From Desulfovibrio sp. MES5 (GTDB lineage: Bacteria; Desulfobacterota; Desulfovibrionia; Desulfovibrionales; Desulfovibrionaceae), in the NCBI RefSeq assembly GCF_002237645.1, contig NZ_MJUZ01000006.1:1-64000 (forward strand): a DNA stretch of 64,000 bases, given 5' to 3'. The notes under the pieces were generated by a model. That model was not told where the DNA came from, did not search any database, and saw only the letters and a list, made by a program, of their open reading frames with translations. Positions 18,889 through 27,801 of the stretch are shown piece by piece (within the stretch, counting starts at the first letter, position 1; every line of letters starts with the position of its first letter). The position numbers and the translations under genes were made by a program.

Positions 18889-19835
18889 TGCTTCTTAACT
18901 ATGCGCCAGCCGTCAGCCGAGCCCAGCGGGACGCCATCTTTTTACGCATGCAGGCCGAGGGGCTGCTTAACTGCGCCATGAGCGCGCTTGCCGCGCCCAC
19001 GCTGGCTGACTGGCGGCGCATCACTTCGCCCCGGCGTGGGCTGCTGCTCTGCTGCCACGCTGCTGAAGACAACGACCCCCGAGGCAAGAGCGGGCCCGCG
19101 GCGCAACCCAGATACGATTTGACGGCCAGCCCCGACCCCAACGGCCCGGACAGTCAAATGGTTCCGTGTGGGTTGTACGCAAGTGAACTGGCCGCAAATG
19201 AATTGTCCGCAGGTATGCGGCCCTCCCGCACGACACAGCGCTCATCTGCTTTGGCGGCGCTTTCTGACGCCACCGACCCCGGCGCTGCGTCCATGCTGGG
19301 CTGCGCCCTGTTCACACCGCGTCGGGGCAAGGTGTGGGAGTTTGACTTCACCACCTTCCGCCCTGCCGCGCATCTGGCCGTCCGCATGGCGCACGGCGGC
19401 CTGGCCTGGGCTTTCGCCCATCTGGACTGCGCCGCCATTGCGGGCCTGTGCCCCGCGCCCAATCGCCACGCATGGCGGCTGGCCGAAGCTTGCGGTTTTC
19501 ACGTCATGGGCCGCCTGCCGCAAGCCTGCTGGCACGCCCGCAAACAGTGTCATGTGGACGGCGTGCTGGTGCTCTGCACGCCGCGTGATCTTGCAGAACG
19601 AACAAGAGCCAGGGAGGCCGTTATGGGTTTTGGTGGAGGTTACAGTTCCCCCAGTGTTCCTGAAGTTACCCCCGCGCCCAAGCCGGAGGTGCAAAAATCT
19701 GTCACAGAGGCTGCCACCGCCGCCCGTCAGGCGCAGAAGGACAAGGCCAGCAAGGCCGCAGGCATCAACGCCTCGGTCTACACAAGCCCGCTCAACCGGG
19801 CGGACGCCACGCAAAAAACCCTGTTGGGGCAATAG
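18888..19835 (+). CDS. Phage GNAT-like protein fused in frame to a small virion-cluster protein
   Basis: 315 aa. Residues 1-245 resemble the acetyltransferase-like proteins that podoviruses keep between terminase and portal: GCALFTPRRGKVWEFDFTTF, then AHLDCAAIAGLCPAPNRHAWRLAEACGF, the GNAT-type end. A Pro/Ser/Ala-rich insertion of about 75 residues (about 55-130) splits the fold. The last 70 residues match what is normally a separate small protein (MGFGGGYSSPSVPE onward). An in-frame ATG at 19623 with GGAGG 5 bases upstream could make that product alone. The substrate is unknown. The start overlaps the terminase stop by one base. Confidence 0.75.
   Translation: MLLNYAPAVSRAQRDAIFLRMQAEGLLNCAMSALAAPTLADWRRITSPRRGLLLCCHAAEDNDPRGKSGPAAQPRYDLTASPDPNGPDSQMVPCGLYASELAANELSAGMRPSRTTQRSSALAALSDATDPGAASMLGCALFTPRRGKVWEFDFTTFRPAAHLAVRMAHGGLAWAFAHLDCAAIAGLCPAPNRHAWRLAEACGFHVMGRLPQACWHARKQCHVDGVLVLCTPRDLAERTRAREAVMGFGGGYSSPSVPEVTPAPKPEVQKSVTEAATAARQAQKDKASKAAGINASVYTSPLNRADATQKTLLGQ
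19623..19835 (+). CDS. Possible internally initiated small phage protein
   Basis: 70 aa in the same frame as the C-terminus of 18888-19835. It begins MGFGGGYSSPSVPEVTPAPK, then has a helical Ala/Lys-rich segment and a C-terminal SPLNRADATQKTLLGQ. GGAGG at 19613-19617 is well spaced from this ATG, better than expected by chance inside a coding region. Either the fused protein, this short form, or both may be made. It is followed two bases later by the portal gene. Confidence 0.5.
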   Translation: MGFGGGYSSPSVPEVTPAPKPEVQKSVTEAATAARQAQKDKASKAAGINASVYTSPLNRADATQKTLLGQ

Positions 19836-19837
19836 AC

Positions 19838-21793
19838 ATGTTGCGGTCATCCTACAGTACGACACTGCCGCCGCCGTCCGGGGCAGTCACTGAACGCACG
19901 GACGGCGAGCGGGACTATCCGCTGGTGCGCGCGGACGTGCCTTCTCTGGCCCGCAGGTATCAGGCCCTTTTGCGCCGCCGTGCCCCCTGGGACACGGCAT
20001 GGCAGAGCCTTGCCGACCACTTTCTGCCCACGCGCTGCCGCCTGCGGCAGCAGGGGCAGGAGGATCAGGAAGGCCCCATGCTCAACAGCGGCCTTGTGGA
20101 CGCCACGGGCATTCTGGCCATGCGCACGCTGGCCGCCGGACTTCAGGGCGGCCTGACCAGCCCTGCCCGCCCCTGGTTCCGGCTGGGGCTGGACGATGCG
20201 GATCTGGCCCGCAGCCGTCCCGGCCAGGCATGGCTGGACGAGGTGGCCGCGCGCATGCGCGCTGTCTTCCACCGCTGCAACTTCTACAACGCCATGCACA
20301 CCCTGTATGCGGAGCTGGCGACCTTTGGCACGGCCTTTACCTTTGAACTGGCTGATCCCACGCAGGGCTTCCGCTTTATGCCGCTCTGCGCCGGCGAATA
20401 TGTGCTGGACTGCGACGCCGCCCGCAAGGTGGACACGGTTTTTCGCCGTTCAAGCATGACGCTGCGCCAGATCGTGCAGACCTTCGGCCTTTCCGCCCTG
20501 CCCGAATCCCTGCGCGAGGCGGCCAGCCGCAACGCGGACGAAAGGCGCAGCGTCATTCAGGCCGTGTATCCGCGTGTGGACTGCCAGCCCGGCATGCTCG
20601 CGGCCATGCACATGCCCGTGGCGTCGGTCTACTGGCTTGAGGGACGGGACGGCGGCGAACACCCCTTGCGTGAATCGGGCTTCAGGCATTTTCCCGGTTT
20701 CGGCCCGCGCTGGGATGTGGCGGGCAATGACGTATACGGGCGTTCGCCAGCAATGGACGCCCTGCCCGACTGCCGCATGCTGCAACAGATGGGCATCACC
20801 ACGCTCAAGGCCATCCACAAGGCTGTGGACCCGCCCATGAGCGTGTCGGCGGGCTTGCGCTCCGTGGGGCTGGATCTGACCCCCGGCGGCATCAACTATG
20901 TGGACAGCGCCCCCGGCCAGAGCCCGCAGGCGGCGACGCCGCTGCTGCAGGTCAACCCTGACCTGTCCACAGCCCGGCGCGCTATGGAATCCGTGCAAAA
21001 CCAGATCAGGTCAGGGCTCTACAACGACCTTTTCAAACTCATCCTTGAGGGCCGCAGCGGCGTGACCGCCAGCGAAATAGCCGCCCGTGAGGAAGAAAAG
21101 CTGGTTCTCATCGGCCCCGTGCTGGAACGCCTGCACGACGAACTCTTTATCCCGCTTATGGACAGAACGTTTGAATGCATGCGCGAACTGGACATGCTGC
21201 CCCCCTGCCCGCCCGAACTGGCAGGGCGACGCCTCAAGGTGGAATTCGTCTCACTGCTGGCTCAGGCGCAAAAACTGGTGGGCGTCAGCGCGGCGGACCA
21301 GTATCTGGCCCTGACCCTCAGGGCTTCCTCGGCCTGGCCCGAGGCTCTGGACACCGTCAACGTGGACCATCTGCTCGACAATTACGCCGACAGCCTCGGC
21401 CTGCCCGTGAGCCTCACACGCTCCCTTGAGGAACGGGAGCAGATGCGCGCCGCCAGAGCCGAAGCCGCACGCAATGCGGCCCTGACAGATACCCTGAAAC
21501 AGGGCGCGGACCTTGTGCAGCGGCTTGCCCAAAGCCCGCTCACTGACCCGCAGGGCAGGCAGGGCACGGTACTTGACGGCCTTGTGGCCCTGCTGGGGCG
21601 TGCGGCCCAGACGCAGACCAACGGGGCTGTCGGGACTGGCGTTACTGGTGGGACTGCCGAGTTTGGCGGGATTGGCGGGATTGCCCGGGTTGGCGGAGCT
21701 GGCGAGTTTGGCGGCCAGGAGGCAAAAAGCATTCCCCCGGCCCCGAATGCTGCGGAAGAAGCCCGGCGTGACGCGCCGCAGGAGACGCCCTGA
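19838..21793 (+). CDS. Portal (head-tail connector) protein, podovirus type
   Basis: 651 aa. The N-terminal part (RRRAPWDTAWQSLADHFLPT) and the following TGILAMRTLAAGLQGGLTSPARPWF are characteristic of head-tail connector portals of T7/epsilon15/BPP-1-like phages. MGITTLKAIHKAVDPPMSV and VTASEIAAREEEKL are also in the family pattern. It forms the ring through which DNA enters. About residues 605-640 are a run of Gly-Gly-Ile/Val repeats followed by an Ala/Pro-rich end, probably disordered and unusual. It overlaps the next gene by one base. Confidence 0.93.
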   Translation: MLRSSYSTTLPPPSGAVTERTDGERDYPLVRADVPSLARRYQALLRRRAPWDTAWQSLADHFLPTRCRLRQQGQEDQEGPMLNSGLVDATGILAMRTLAAGLQGGLTSPARPWFRLGLDDADLARSRPGQAWLDEVAARMRAVFHRCNFYNAMHTLYAELATFGTAFTFELADPTQGFRFMPLCAGEYVLDCDAARKVDTVFRRSSMTLRQIVQTFGLSALPESLREAASRNADERRSVIQAVYPRVDCQPGMLAAMHMPVASVYWLEGRDGGEHPLRESGFRHFPGFGPRWDVAGNDVYGRSPAMDALPDCRMLQQMGITTLKAIHKAVDPPMSVSAGLRSVGLDLTPGGINYVDSAPGQSPQAATPLLQVNPDLSTARRAMESVQNQIRSGLYNDLFKLILEGRSGVTASEIAAREEEKLVLIGPVLERLHDELFIPLMDRTFECMRELDMLPPCPPELAGRRLKVEFVSLLAQAQKLVGVSAADQYLALTLRASSAWPEALDTVNVDHLLDNYADSLGLPVSLTRSLEEREQMRAARAEAARNAALTDTLKQGADLVQRLAQSPLTDPQGRQGTVLDGLVALLGRAAQTQTNGAVGTGVTGGTAEFGGIGGIARVGGAGEFGGQEAKSIPPAPNAAEEARRDAPQETP

Positions 21794-22137
21794 TGGACAT
21801 ATTCGCCCCGTACGAACAGGCGCACCGGCAGGAAGGGGAAGCCCGCCAGCGGATGGAGGCGGCAGAGCGCCAGCTGCGCGACGCCGTCAACAGTCTCATG
21901 GCCCAGCGGCAGGGGCGACTGTTCCTGCGCTGGCTCGTCCACCAGTGCCAGTGCTTCAGCGCCCTGAATCTTGCCAATGGCGACTGCGGCGCACCGGGAG
22001 CGCATGATGCCGTGCGCCTCAGCTTTGCCGAGGGCCGCCGCTATGTGGGCATGACCCTGCTGCACCTTGTGCAACGCTCCGACCCCGGCAATTTGCCGAA
22101 ACTGCTTGAGAACAGAGAGGATGAACATGACATATGA
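21793..22137 (+). CDS. Conserved-looking small phage protein between portal and scaffold
   Basis: 114 aa: helical N-terminus with many charged residues, then QGRLFLRWLVHQCQCFSA and FAEGRRYVGMTLLHLVQ. Small proteins with an RxFLxWLL-QC-F pattern at this place are common in podovirus head modules, but I know no function. It shares start and stop bases with the portal gene and overlaps the scaffold-like gene by 11 bases, so it is tightly coupled to head assembly. Confidence 0.7.
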   Translation: MDIFAPYEQAHRQEGEARQRMEAAERQLRDAVNSLMAQRQGRLFLRWLVHQCQCFSALNLANGDCGAPGAHDAVRLSFAEGRRYVGMTLLHLVQRSDPGNLPKLLENREDEHDI

Positions 22138-22801
22138 CGCTTTTACTCCCGCATCGGCACAGAACAGCACTCCCGGCGCTGCATCGGCAAACGCTTCGAC
22201 AGGGGGAAACACCTGGCTCGGCGTTTCGGGCAGTTCCGACGCTACGGCAAATTCTGGCGGGCATGGCGGCCAAAGCAGCCATGGCAGCCATGGCAGGATG
22301 ACCGGCAGCGCGGCAGGCTCTGCCGTTGACCAGAATTCCGGCTCCAATTCCGGCCCCAATACAGGGCATGGCTCCGCCCCAAAAGAGGGCCAGAACCCGG
22401 ATCAGAATTCGGCCCAGAACGGCAACGCCGCCACAGGGCAGGAACTGCTTAACCGCCAGATAGAGCAGCACATGCGCCAGCACGAAGCCGCCCGGCACGA
22501 GCAGTGGCAAAAGCAGGTCAGCCAGTGGCGTGAGGAAGTGGCGCAGGATCCGCAGCTTGGCGGCGTTCATATGGCCGCCAATGTGGCCCGCGCCCAGCTG
22601 GCTCTGGACCGCTTTGATCAGGGCAGGCACATCGGCAGGCTGCTTGAAGAAAGCGGCTATGGCAACCACCCGGAGGTGCTGCGCTTTTTCAACCGGGTGG
22701 CTGACGCGCTTATGGAAGACAGCCTGGTGCGCGGCGAGCCGGGCGGCGGCATGCCGCCCCTTGAGGAACGCATGTACGCTGGCTGGAGCTCACGCAAGTA
22801 G
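22127..22801 (+). CDS. Scaffold-like phage head protein
   Basis: 224 aa, low in aromatic residues. The first 110 residues are Ser/Gly/Asn-rich and disordered (SSHGSHGRMTGSAAGSA, NQNSAQNG). The remainder is helical (RQIEQHMRQHEAARHEQWQK, FDQGRHIGRLLEES, VLRFFNRVADALMEDSL). Position between portal and capsid and a disordered N-terminus with a helical C-terminus are what capsid scaffolds show. The start at 22127 is preferred over 22121 because AGAGAGG then lies at a workable distance. Confidence 0.72.
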   Translation: MTYDAFTPASAQNSTPGAASANASTGGNTWLGVSGSSDATANSGGHGGQSSHGSHGRMTGSAAGSAVDQNSGSNSGPNTGHGSAPKEGQNPDQNSAQNGNAATGQELLNRQIEQHMRQHEAARHEQWQKQVSQWREEVAQDPQLGGVHMAANVARAQLALDRFDQGRHIGRLLEESGYGNHPEVLRFFNRVADALMEDSLVRGEPGGGMPPLEERMYAGWSSRK

Positions 22802-23067
22802 CCCGATCCGCCCCCTCCTGAACACGCTGCTGTTGTAAGCGGAGTTTTCCCGCCTGCCATCAGGCCGCCATGGGCGCTTGGCGCACAAGGTTGCGCATTC
22901 GAGTGGCATCGGTTTGCGCACCCTGCGGGCAGGCAATCATCAACATCCTGCTCCAAGCAGAAATCCTTTCTGCTGCACGCTCACGGCTTCAGCAGGCGCT
23001 CCACCACTGTTTTCTGTGGCGCGGCTCTCCCTTTTTGTCCATTCACCTTTCTACATACGAGGCAATC

Positions 23068-24057
23068 ATGTCCAACTCTGCGGGTCTTGTGGTTTCTCTG
23101 GCGGAAATGGAACAGTTTTACCGTGGCGACAAGGCCGGTCAGATCATCGAGCTGATGAACAAGACCAATGACATTATGGACGACGTGCTCTGGATGGAAT
23201 CCAACCAGAGCGACGGGCACCTCACCCGCATCCGCACGGGCCTGCCCGAAGTCTACTGGCGCAGGCTCTATCAGGGCACGCCGCCCTCCAAATCCCAGTG
23301 GGGGCAGGTCAAGGAGGGCTGCGGCATTCTTGAGGCCATCATGGAGCTGGACGTGGAAGAGCTGCGCCTCTACGGCAGCCGCGACAAGGCCTTCCGCATG
23401 AGCGAGGGCGTGTCCTTTGCCGAAGCCATGCGCCAGAAAGTGGCCGCCACGCTTTTTTACGGCAACAGCAACCTCAACCCTGATGAATTTAACGGCCTGT
23501 CCATGCGCTATCCCGCGCAGGACGCCAAAAACGTGCTGGACGCGGGCGGGCGCGACGAAGGCGGCTGCACCTCGCTCTGGCTCATTTCCTGGGGCGCGCA
23601 GGCCGTACACGGCATCTACCCCAAGGGCAGCACCGGCGGTCTTTCGCACGAGGACCTCAACACCTACATGGCTCAGGACCCCGACGGCCGCAAGTATCAG
23701 GTGGTGGGCGACAAGTACAACTGGCGCTGCGGCCTGGCCGTGCGCGACTGGCGCGCCGTGGTGCGCGTGGCCAACCTGCCTCTGGCCGCCCTTGGCAAGC
23801 GCAAGGGCCAGAGCGGCTTTGTCGACCTGCAAAAGCTGACCATCGAGGCCAAAAACCGCATGCCCCAGCACCTGCGCCAGAAGGCCGTGTGGTACGCCAA
23901 TTCCGATGTGCTCACGGCGCTTGAGCTGCAAAATTCCGACGCGGGCAACGTGCAGCTGCAGTACGGCGAGTTCTTTGACTCCAAGGCTGTTCCCGTGCTG
24001 CATGGCCGCCCCGTGCGCCAGTGCGATGCTGTGCTGGCCAGCGAAAGCGTTGTGTAA
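23068..24057 (+). CDS. Major capsid protein, epsilon15/BPP-1-like
   Basis: 329 aa. Features of this HK97-fold capsid family are the N-terminal LAEMEQFYRGDKAGQIIELM, WMESNQSDGHLTRIRTGLP, YWRRLYQGTPPSKSQWGQVK and the middle FYGNSNLNPDEFNGL. No N-terminal propeptide or protease gene is seen, in keeping with podoviruses that assemble on a scaffold. The ATG at 23068 has GAGG 7 bases upstream; an in-frame extension back to 22870 is not credible. About 170 bases without a gene separate it from the cement protein gene. Confidence 0.93.
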   Translation: MSNSAGLVVSLAEMEQFYRGDKAGQIIELMNKTNDIMDDVLWMESNQSDGHLTRIRTGLPEVYWRRLYQGTPPSKSQWGQVKEGCGILEAIMELDVEELRLYGSRDKAFRMSEGVSFAEAMRQKVAATLFYGNSNLNPDEFNGLSMRYPAQDAKNVLDAGGRDEGGCTSLWLISWGAQAVHGIYPKGSTGGLSHEDLNTYMAQDPDGRKYQVVGDKYNWRCGLAVRDWRAVVRVANLPLAALGKRKGQSGFVDLQKLTIEAKNRMPQHLRQKAVWYANSDVLTALELQNSDAGNVQLQYGEFFDSKAVPVLHGRPVRQCDAVLASESVV

Positions 24058-24229
24058 CCTGGCTTGTGACAGCAAAGAAACCTGCGCCAACGGCGTTGTC
24101 GTATCGTCTCATGCCTGCGGGCACGGCGGCTGAAGCTCTGCCCATCAGCCCGCTTCAATCGCCACGGACAACCACCCCGAACAACCGCCACGCGGCAAAC
24201 GCCACGCCATAATCAAACAAGGAGCCACC

Positions 24230-24673
24230 ATGGCTATTATTGACCGCAATTCCATTCTGTTTGAAGGCCCCCTCACCGGCAGCGTCACCGGCCCCGCCGT
24301 GGCCCTCAACGCTCTCAAGCTGCCGGGCCGTATGGAGCCCATGCCCTTGCGCCTGTCTGTAACGCAGGGCTTCAAGACCGAAGAGGTGCAGTCCCTGACC
24401 ATCGCGCTTGAAGAGGCCGACACCGCCAGCGGCCCCTGGACAAGCGTGGCCGGAGCCACGGTCAGCGTATCCCATACGTCGGAAAACCCGGCCCTGGCCG
24501 CCGGGGCACGCCCCTACCACCGCTTTCTGCCGCACGGGGCGCGCAAAAGCTGGCTGCGCCTGTCATTCACGCTCACTCCCGTGAGCGGCAAAAGCGTCAC
24601 CCAGGGCAGCATCTTTGCCGCTCTGCTGCGCGAGGAAGATTTGCCGTACGAAAAGGCGCTCATGGCTGGCTAG
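24230..24673 (+). CDS. Capsid cement protein, Bbp16-like
   Basis: 147 aa. It begins MAIIDRNSILFEGPLTG and is predicted all-beta with LPGRMEPMPLRLSVTQGFK and SVTQGSIFAALLREEDLPYE, the arrangement of the Bbp16 family that decorates and stabilises BPP-1-like capsids. AAGGAG stands 6 bases before the start. Its position just after the capsid gene fits. This family marks the head module as epsilon15/BPP-1-like rather than P22-like. Confidence 0.82.
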   Translation: MAIIDRNSILFEGPLTGSVTGPAVALNALKLPGRMEPMPLRLSVTQGFKTEEVQSLTIALEEADTASGPWTSVAGATVSVSHTSENPALAAGARPYHRFLPHGARKSWLRLSFTLTPVSGKSVTQGSIFAALLREEDLPYEKALMAG

Positions 24674-24716
24674 GGCAGACGCTCTCAGAGACAGCGTGAT
24701 GTCATAGGCACTGTCT

Positions 24717-24952
24717 CCCCCCCCACTTCAACAGTGAAATGCTCTCATGCCATATTAGAACATTTAACACTTGAAATGCTCGTGTACGGCAGGCAAAAGC
24801 TTACCTACTCGCATTTCGTGGCAAGGATTTTTAAAAAAATCCTTACAGAGCAGCCAACTCATTTCATTCGTTACCTGCCCTAAATACAGTAAAAGTTTTA
24901 GGAGGTGGGGGCGTGGGGGAGGGCCCCTTTTACAAAAGGGTCCCTCCCCCAC
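24717..24952. repeat. Two dispersed intergenic repeats (GAGCAG family and GC hairpin family)
   Basis: Bases 24740-24890 are a full copy of the repeat also found at 38171-38296 (GAAATGCTCG, GGCAAAAGC, CGCATTTCGTGGCAAGGATT, then TCATTTCATTCGTTA). Bases 24913-24952 form a near-perfect hairpin, GTGGGGGAGGG to CCCTCCCCCAC, also at 31655 and 46576; its conserved CCACCTCCTAAAA-type tail is on the left here, so this copy is inverted. A run of eight C lies at 24717-24724. Both repeats sit between head and tail genes. Confidence 0.78.
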
Positions 24953-25042
24953 AAAGCATCTCACTGTGACAATACCATTGCACGCCTCCGGCTGGCCTAG
25001 CCGCCGGAGGCTTTTTCCATTCTTCACCCCACAGGAGGCGCT

Positions 25043-25633
25043 ATGACCATCAGCCAGATTGACATCTGGAATCGCGCTCTCGGTTTTCTGGGCGCGCGCA
25101 GCGTGGCTTCCGAGCGCGAAAGCACGCCCGAAGTCCTGCAATGCCGTTTGTATTGGGATTCGGCCCGGCGTCAGGTATTGCGCGATTTTCCCTGGAGCTT
25201 CGCCCAGCGCAGGGCATGGCTTGCCTTGCAGGCGCTGCCGCAGGGCTACGCGCCGGAATACCGCTTTGCCTACGCCCTGCCTGAAAACTGCCTCAAGGTG
25301 CATGCGGTGCGGCACGAAGGCATCTCGGACAGACCCTTCTGCCTTGCCCTGAATACGGCGGGCGACGGCTCCCTGCTTTTGACAAACGCCTCGCGCGCCC
25401 TGCTCTTGTACACCGAAGACGTGCGCAACAGCCGCCTGTTTGACGATCTTTTCGCCCATATGCTGGCCCGCAAGCTGGCGGCCCTTGTGGCCGTGCCCCT
25501 GCTCAAGGGCAATGGACAAAAGGCCGCCGAACTGGAGCAACTCTATACTGCCAGCCTTCCCCCGGCGCGCGAGGCAGCTGCCTCTGAACGCAGCGAAAAA
25601 CCGGCCGAGGATTCCTGGCTTGCCACCCGCTAG
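25043..25633 (+). CDS. Tail tubular/adaptor protein (gp11-like)
   Basis: 196 aa, starting MTISQIDIWNRALGFLGARS, then WDSARRQVLRDFPWSFAQRR and YRFAYALPENCLKVHAV. This is the pattern of podovirus tail tubular A or connector-adaptor proteins, which form the ring below the portal. CAGGAGG lies before the ATG. The C-terminal 25 residues are charged and Ala-rich. It is isolated on both sides by repeat-filled gaps of about 370 bases, which is odd inside a late operon. Confidence 0.82.
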   Translation: MTISQIDIWNRALGFLGARSVASERESTPEVLQCRLYWDSARRQVLRDFPWSFAQRRAWLALQALPQGYAPEYRFAYALPENCLKVHAVRHEGISDRPFCLALNTAGDGSLLLTNASRALLLYTEDVRNSRLFDDLFAHMLARKLAALVAVPLLKGNGQKAAELEQLYTASLPPAREAAASERSEKPAEDSWLATR

Positions 25634-25985
25634 AGCATTTTCGCATTGAGAATATCCATTCTCGCGGTAGCCGTTGCCCGCAGGGCTTGCCTGAACCGTT
25701 GGCGGGACCCGCCTTACGGGGCAGGACAGCATCGCTACGGATGGCGACAGCGATTGTATGGAACAAGCTGTGTCGTTACGCATGCTGTCTTTATCCGTAG
25801 CTTCCTGCGTCACAACGCCTGAAGCAATGCTTCCAAGACGCCCGCTTCGGCGCATAACCGCGCAATAAATTACACTTACGCCTCTGCGGCGGGCGTCTGC
25901 TCACGCAGCCGCCAGAGCAATTTCAAAGTGAAATTGCTCTGGAGCAGTTAACGCCATTCATTCTTTAGCTGCTCCAGCTGGCCGC
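25634..25985. repeat. Block of three dispersed intergenic repeats
   Basis: Bases 25660-25850 are repeated in reverse complement at about 43860-44030 (shared GCAGGGCTTGCCTGAACCGT and GGCAGGACAGCATCGCTACG). Bases 25826-25950 match 51330-51455 (AAGACGCCCGCTTCGGCGC, GCGGCGGGCGTCTGCTC and AGCAATTTCAAAGTGAAATT, a palindrome). A GGAGCAGTTAAC fragment ends the block. No gene is present. Confidence 0.8.
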
Positions 25986-26009
25986 ACACATAACAGCGAG
26001 GATATATTT

Positions 26010-27785
26010 ATGACCATGCCCTATAGTCCCAGCCGGGCCGTCTATGAAGGCAATGACGCGGCCACGCGCTTTCCCTTCGGCTTCAAGGTTTGGGACGCAT
26101 CACAGCTGGTGGTCACGCTCACCTCCCCTGACGGAGCGACCACCGAGGCCTCCGGCTGGACGGCGGATATTGGCGCGTCCGGCGGCGAAATTGTCTATCT
26201 GCATGAGGACGCGCCCCTTCCTTCTGGCTGGAAGCTGGCCGTCACCCGCAACATGCCCTTTACGCAGGAGGTGAACCTCGTCAGTGCCTCACGGTTTGAC
26301 CCGCAGGTCATTGAGGACGCCCTGGACCAGGCCACGGCTGAACGCCAGCAGACGCTCGAGATGATGCGCCGCGCCGTCATTCTGCCAGCCACCAGCAGCG
26401 AAACGCCGCAGGACGTGGTGCTGGCTGTCTACGCCGCCCGCGACGATGCGCAAAACGCCAGCAGCGCCGCCCAGTCAGCCAAGGCAGCGGCAGGAAAAAG
26501 CGCCGAACAAGCAGCGGCCAGTGCTGCGGGGGCCTCGGCTGCCGTTGCGGCAGCGGCAGCAACAGCGGTTACTGCCGCATCGGCGCAAGCAGGCAGGGCG
26601 CAGAGCGCGGCAAACGCCGCAGAAGCGGCGGCCGAGGCGGCGGCAGACAATGCGCGGCAAGCCGTTGCCGCAGAAATCGGTAAGGCATCAAGCGAGGCAG
26701 ACAGAGCGCAATCGGAGGCAAACCGCGCCCAAATAGAAGCCGACCGAGCACAAAGCCTGAGCGATATCGGTCCCGCTGCCTCTGATAAACTTGGTTTCGT
26801 CAAGATTGGCGAGGGCATTGCCATTACGGATGAAGGGGTAATTTCGGTTCCCCCGCCGCCCGAGATTAACCTTGCTACGAACGTAACAGCCGGGACTATC
26901 ATCGTTGGTGAGGGCTTGCGCATAACCGGCCTTGTTGAAGAAGGGCAGGATTCCCCCCCCCCAGGCACGCTTGCGCTTGCTGCTCACTCGGATGAAAGCG
27001 GCGAAAAATATGGCAAGGGTGACAGCCAGTTTTTTGGCCACGTTAAACTGACGGATGATTTTGAGCAGGATGCCGATGCGACAAGCGGTATCTCCATTTC
27101 CCCCAAGGGGGTCAAAACAGCATTTAACAGACTGGTTGGCATTCTTGATGAACAAGTTATCACTTCCTCCCGTACATGGGTAGTACCAGAGACCGGGCGG
27201 TACAAAATAACTAATGTAGGTGGCGGCGGAAACGGAGCTAGCGGTGGTAGCGCTGCCTATGGCTTGTGGCCCTCATGCTATGAATGCGGCAATGTCTACT
27301 CTATTTCGTCTGGCGGTGGCGGCGGCGGCGGTGGCTCTGGTGAAACAACAACTATCACAACAACACTGACAAAGGGGCAATCATACAGCCTCACTATTGG
27401 AGGGGCTGGTGGTACAACATCCTTTGGCGTTCTGCTTACAGCCCGTGGCGGAGGAAACGGTAGCCCCGGAGGCTCCGGAACCGCTAGTTCGGGTGGGAAC
27501 TATGGAGGCTCGGGTGGCAACCCCGGGACGTCTTATGGTGGCGCGGCTGGTCGGGGAGGCAATGGTTACAATGCGAACCGTGAAGGCTACTGGCCGGAAC
27601 CTGTCGGCGGCGGAGGCGGTGGAAGCGGAGGCACTTCAACTGATGGCTATTACGGTAATGGTGGAGCTGGTGGAGCTGGTGGCGGGCAAAGCGATAGCGG
27701 GCGCGGCTATCTATCTTTGTACGGCCCGGCAGGCGGAGGCGCAGGCCGCCAAGGCTGCATAAAAATCAAAATCGTACCCGTGTAG
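26010..27785 (+). CDS. Tail fibre with T7-type anchor and glycine-rich tip
   Basis: 591 aa, the likely receptor-binding protein. The first 130 residues (YSPSRAVYEGNDAATRFPFG, then VNLVSASRFDPQVIEDALDQ) match the N-terminal domain that fixes T7-like fibres to the tail. About residues 145-250 are an Ala-rich coiled coil with ADRAQSEANRAQ repeats. The C-terminal 190 residues are extremely glycine-rich with GGGG and GGSGG runs and end in RQGCIKIKIVPV. Base composition falls in the second half, which suggests a separately acquired tip. A run of ten C residues at 26953-26962 lies in the coding frame. Confidence 0.85.
   Translation: MTMPYSPSRAVYEGNDAATRFPFGFKVWDASQLVVTLTSPDGATTEASGWTADIGASGGEIVYLHEDAPLPSGWKLAVTRNMPFTQEVNLVSASRFDPQVIEDALDQATAERQQTLEMMRRAVILPATSSETPQDVVLAVYAARDDAQNASSAAQSAKAAAGKSAEQAAASAAGASAAVAAAAATAVTAASAQAGRAQSAANAAEAAAEAAADNARQAVAAEIGKASSEADRAQSEANRAQIEADRAQSLSDIGPAASDKLGFVKIGEGIAITDEGVISVPPPPEINLATNVTAGTIIVGEGLRITGLVEEGQDSPPPGTLALAAHSDESGEKYGKGDSQFFGHVKLTDDFEQDADATSGISISPKGVKTAFNRLVGILDEQVITSSRTWVVPETGRYKITNVGGGGNGASGGSAAYGLWPSCYECGNVYSISSGGGGGGGGSGETTTITTTLTKGQSYSLTIGGAGGTTSFGVLLTARGGGNGSPGGSGTASSGGNYGGSGGNPGTSYGGAAGRGGNGYNANREGYWPEPVGGGGGGSGGTSTDGYYGNGGAGGAGGGQSDSGRGYLSLYGPAGGGAGRQGCIKIKIVPV
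26953..26962. repeat. Ten-base poly-C tract within the tail fibre gene
   Basis: Directly visible homopolymer encoding three prolines in the sequence DSPPPG, about residue 318 of 591. In the form given the frame is open. Loss or gain of one C would shift the frame before the glycine-rich tip. Confidence 0.85.
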
Positions 27786-27801
27786 GCTATTGGAGGTTAA
27801 T

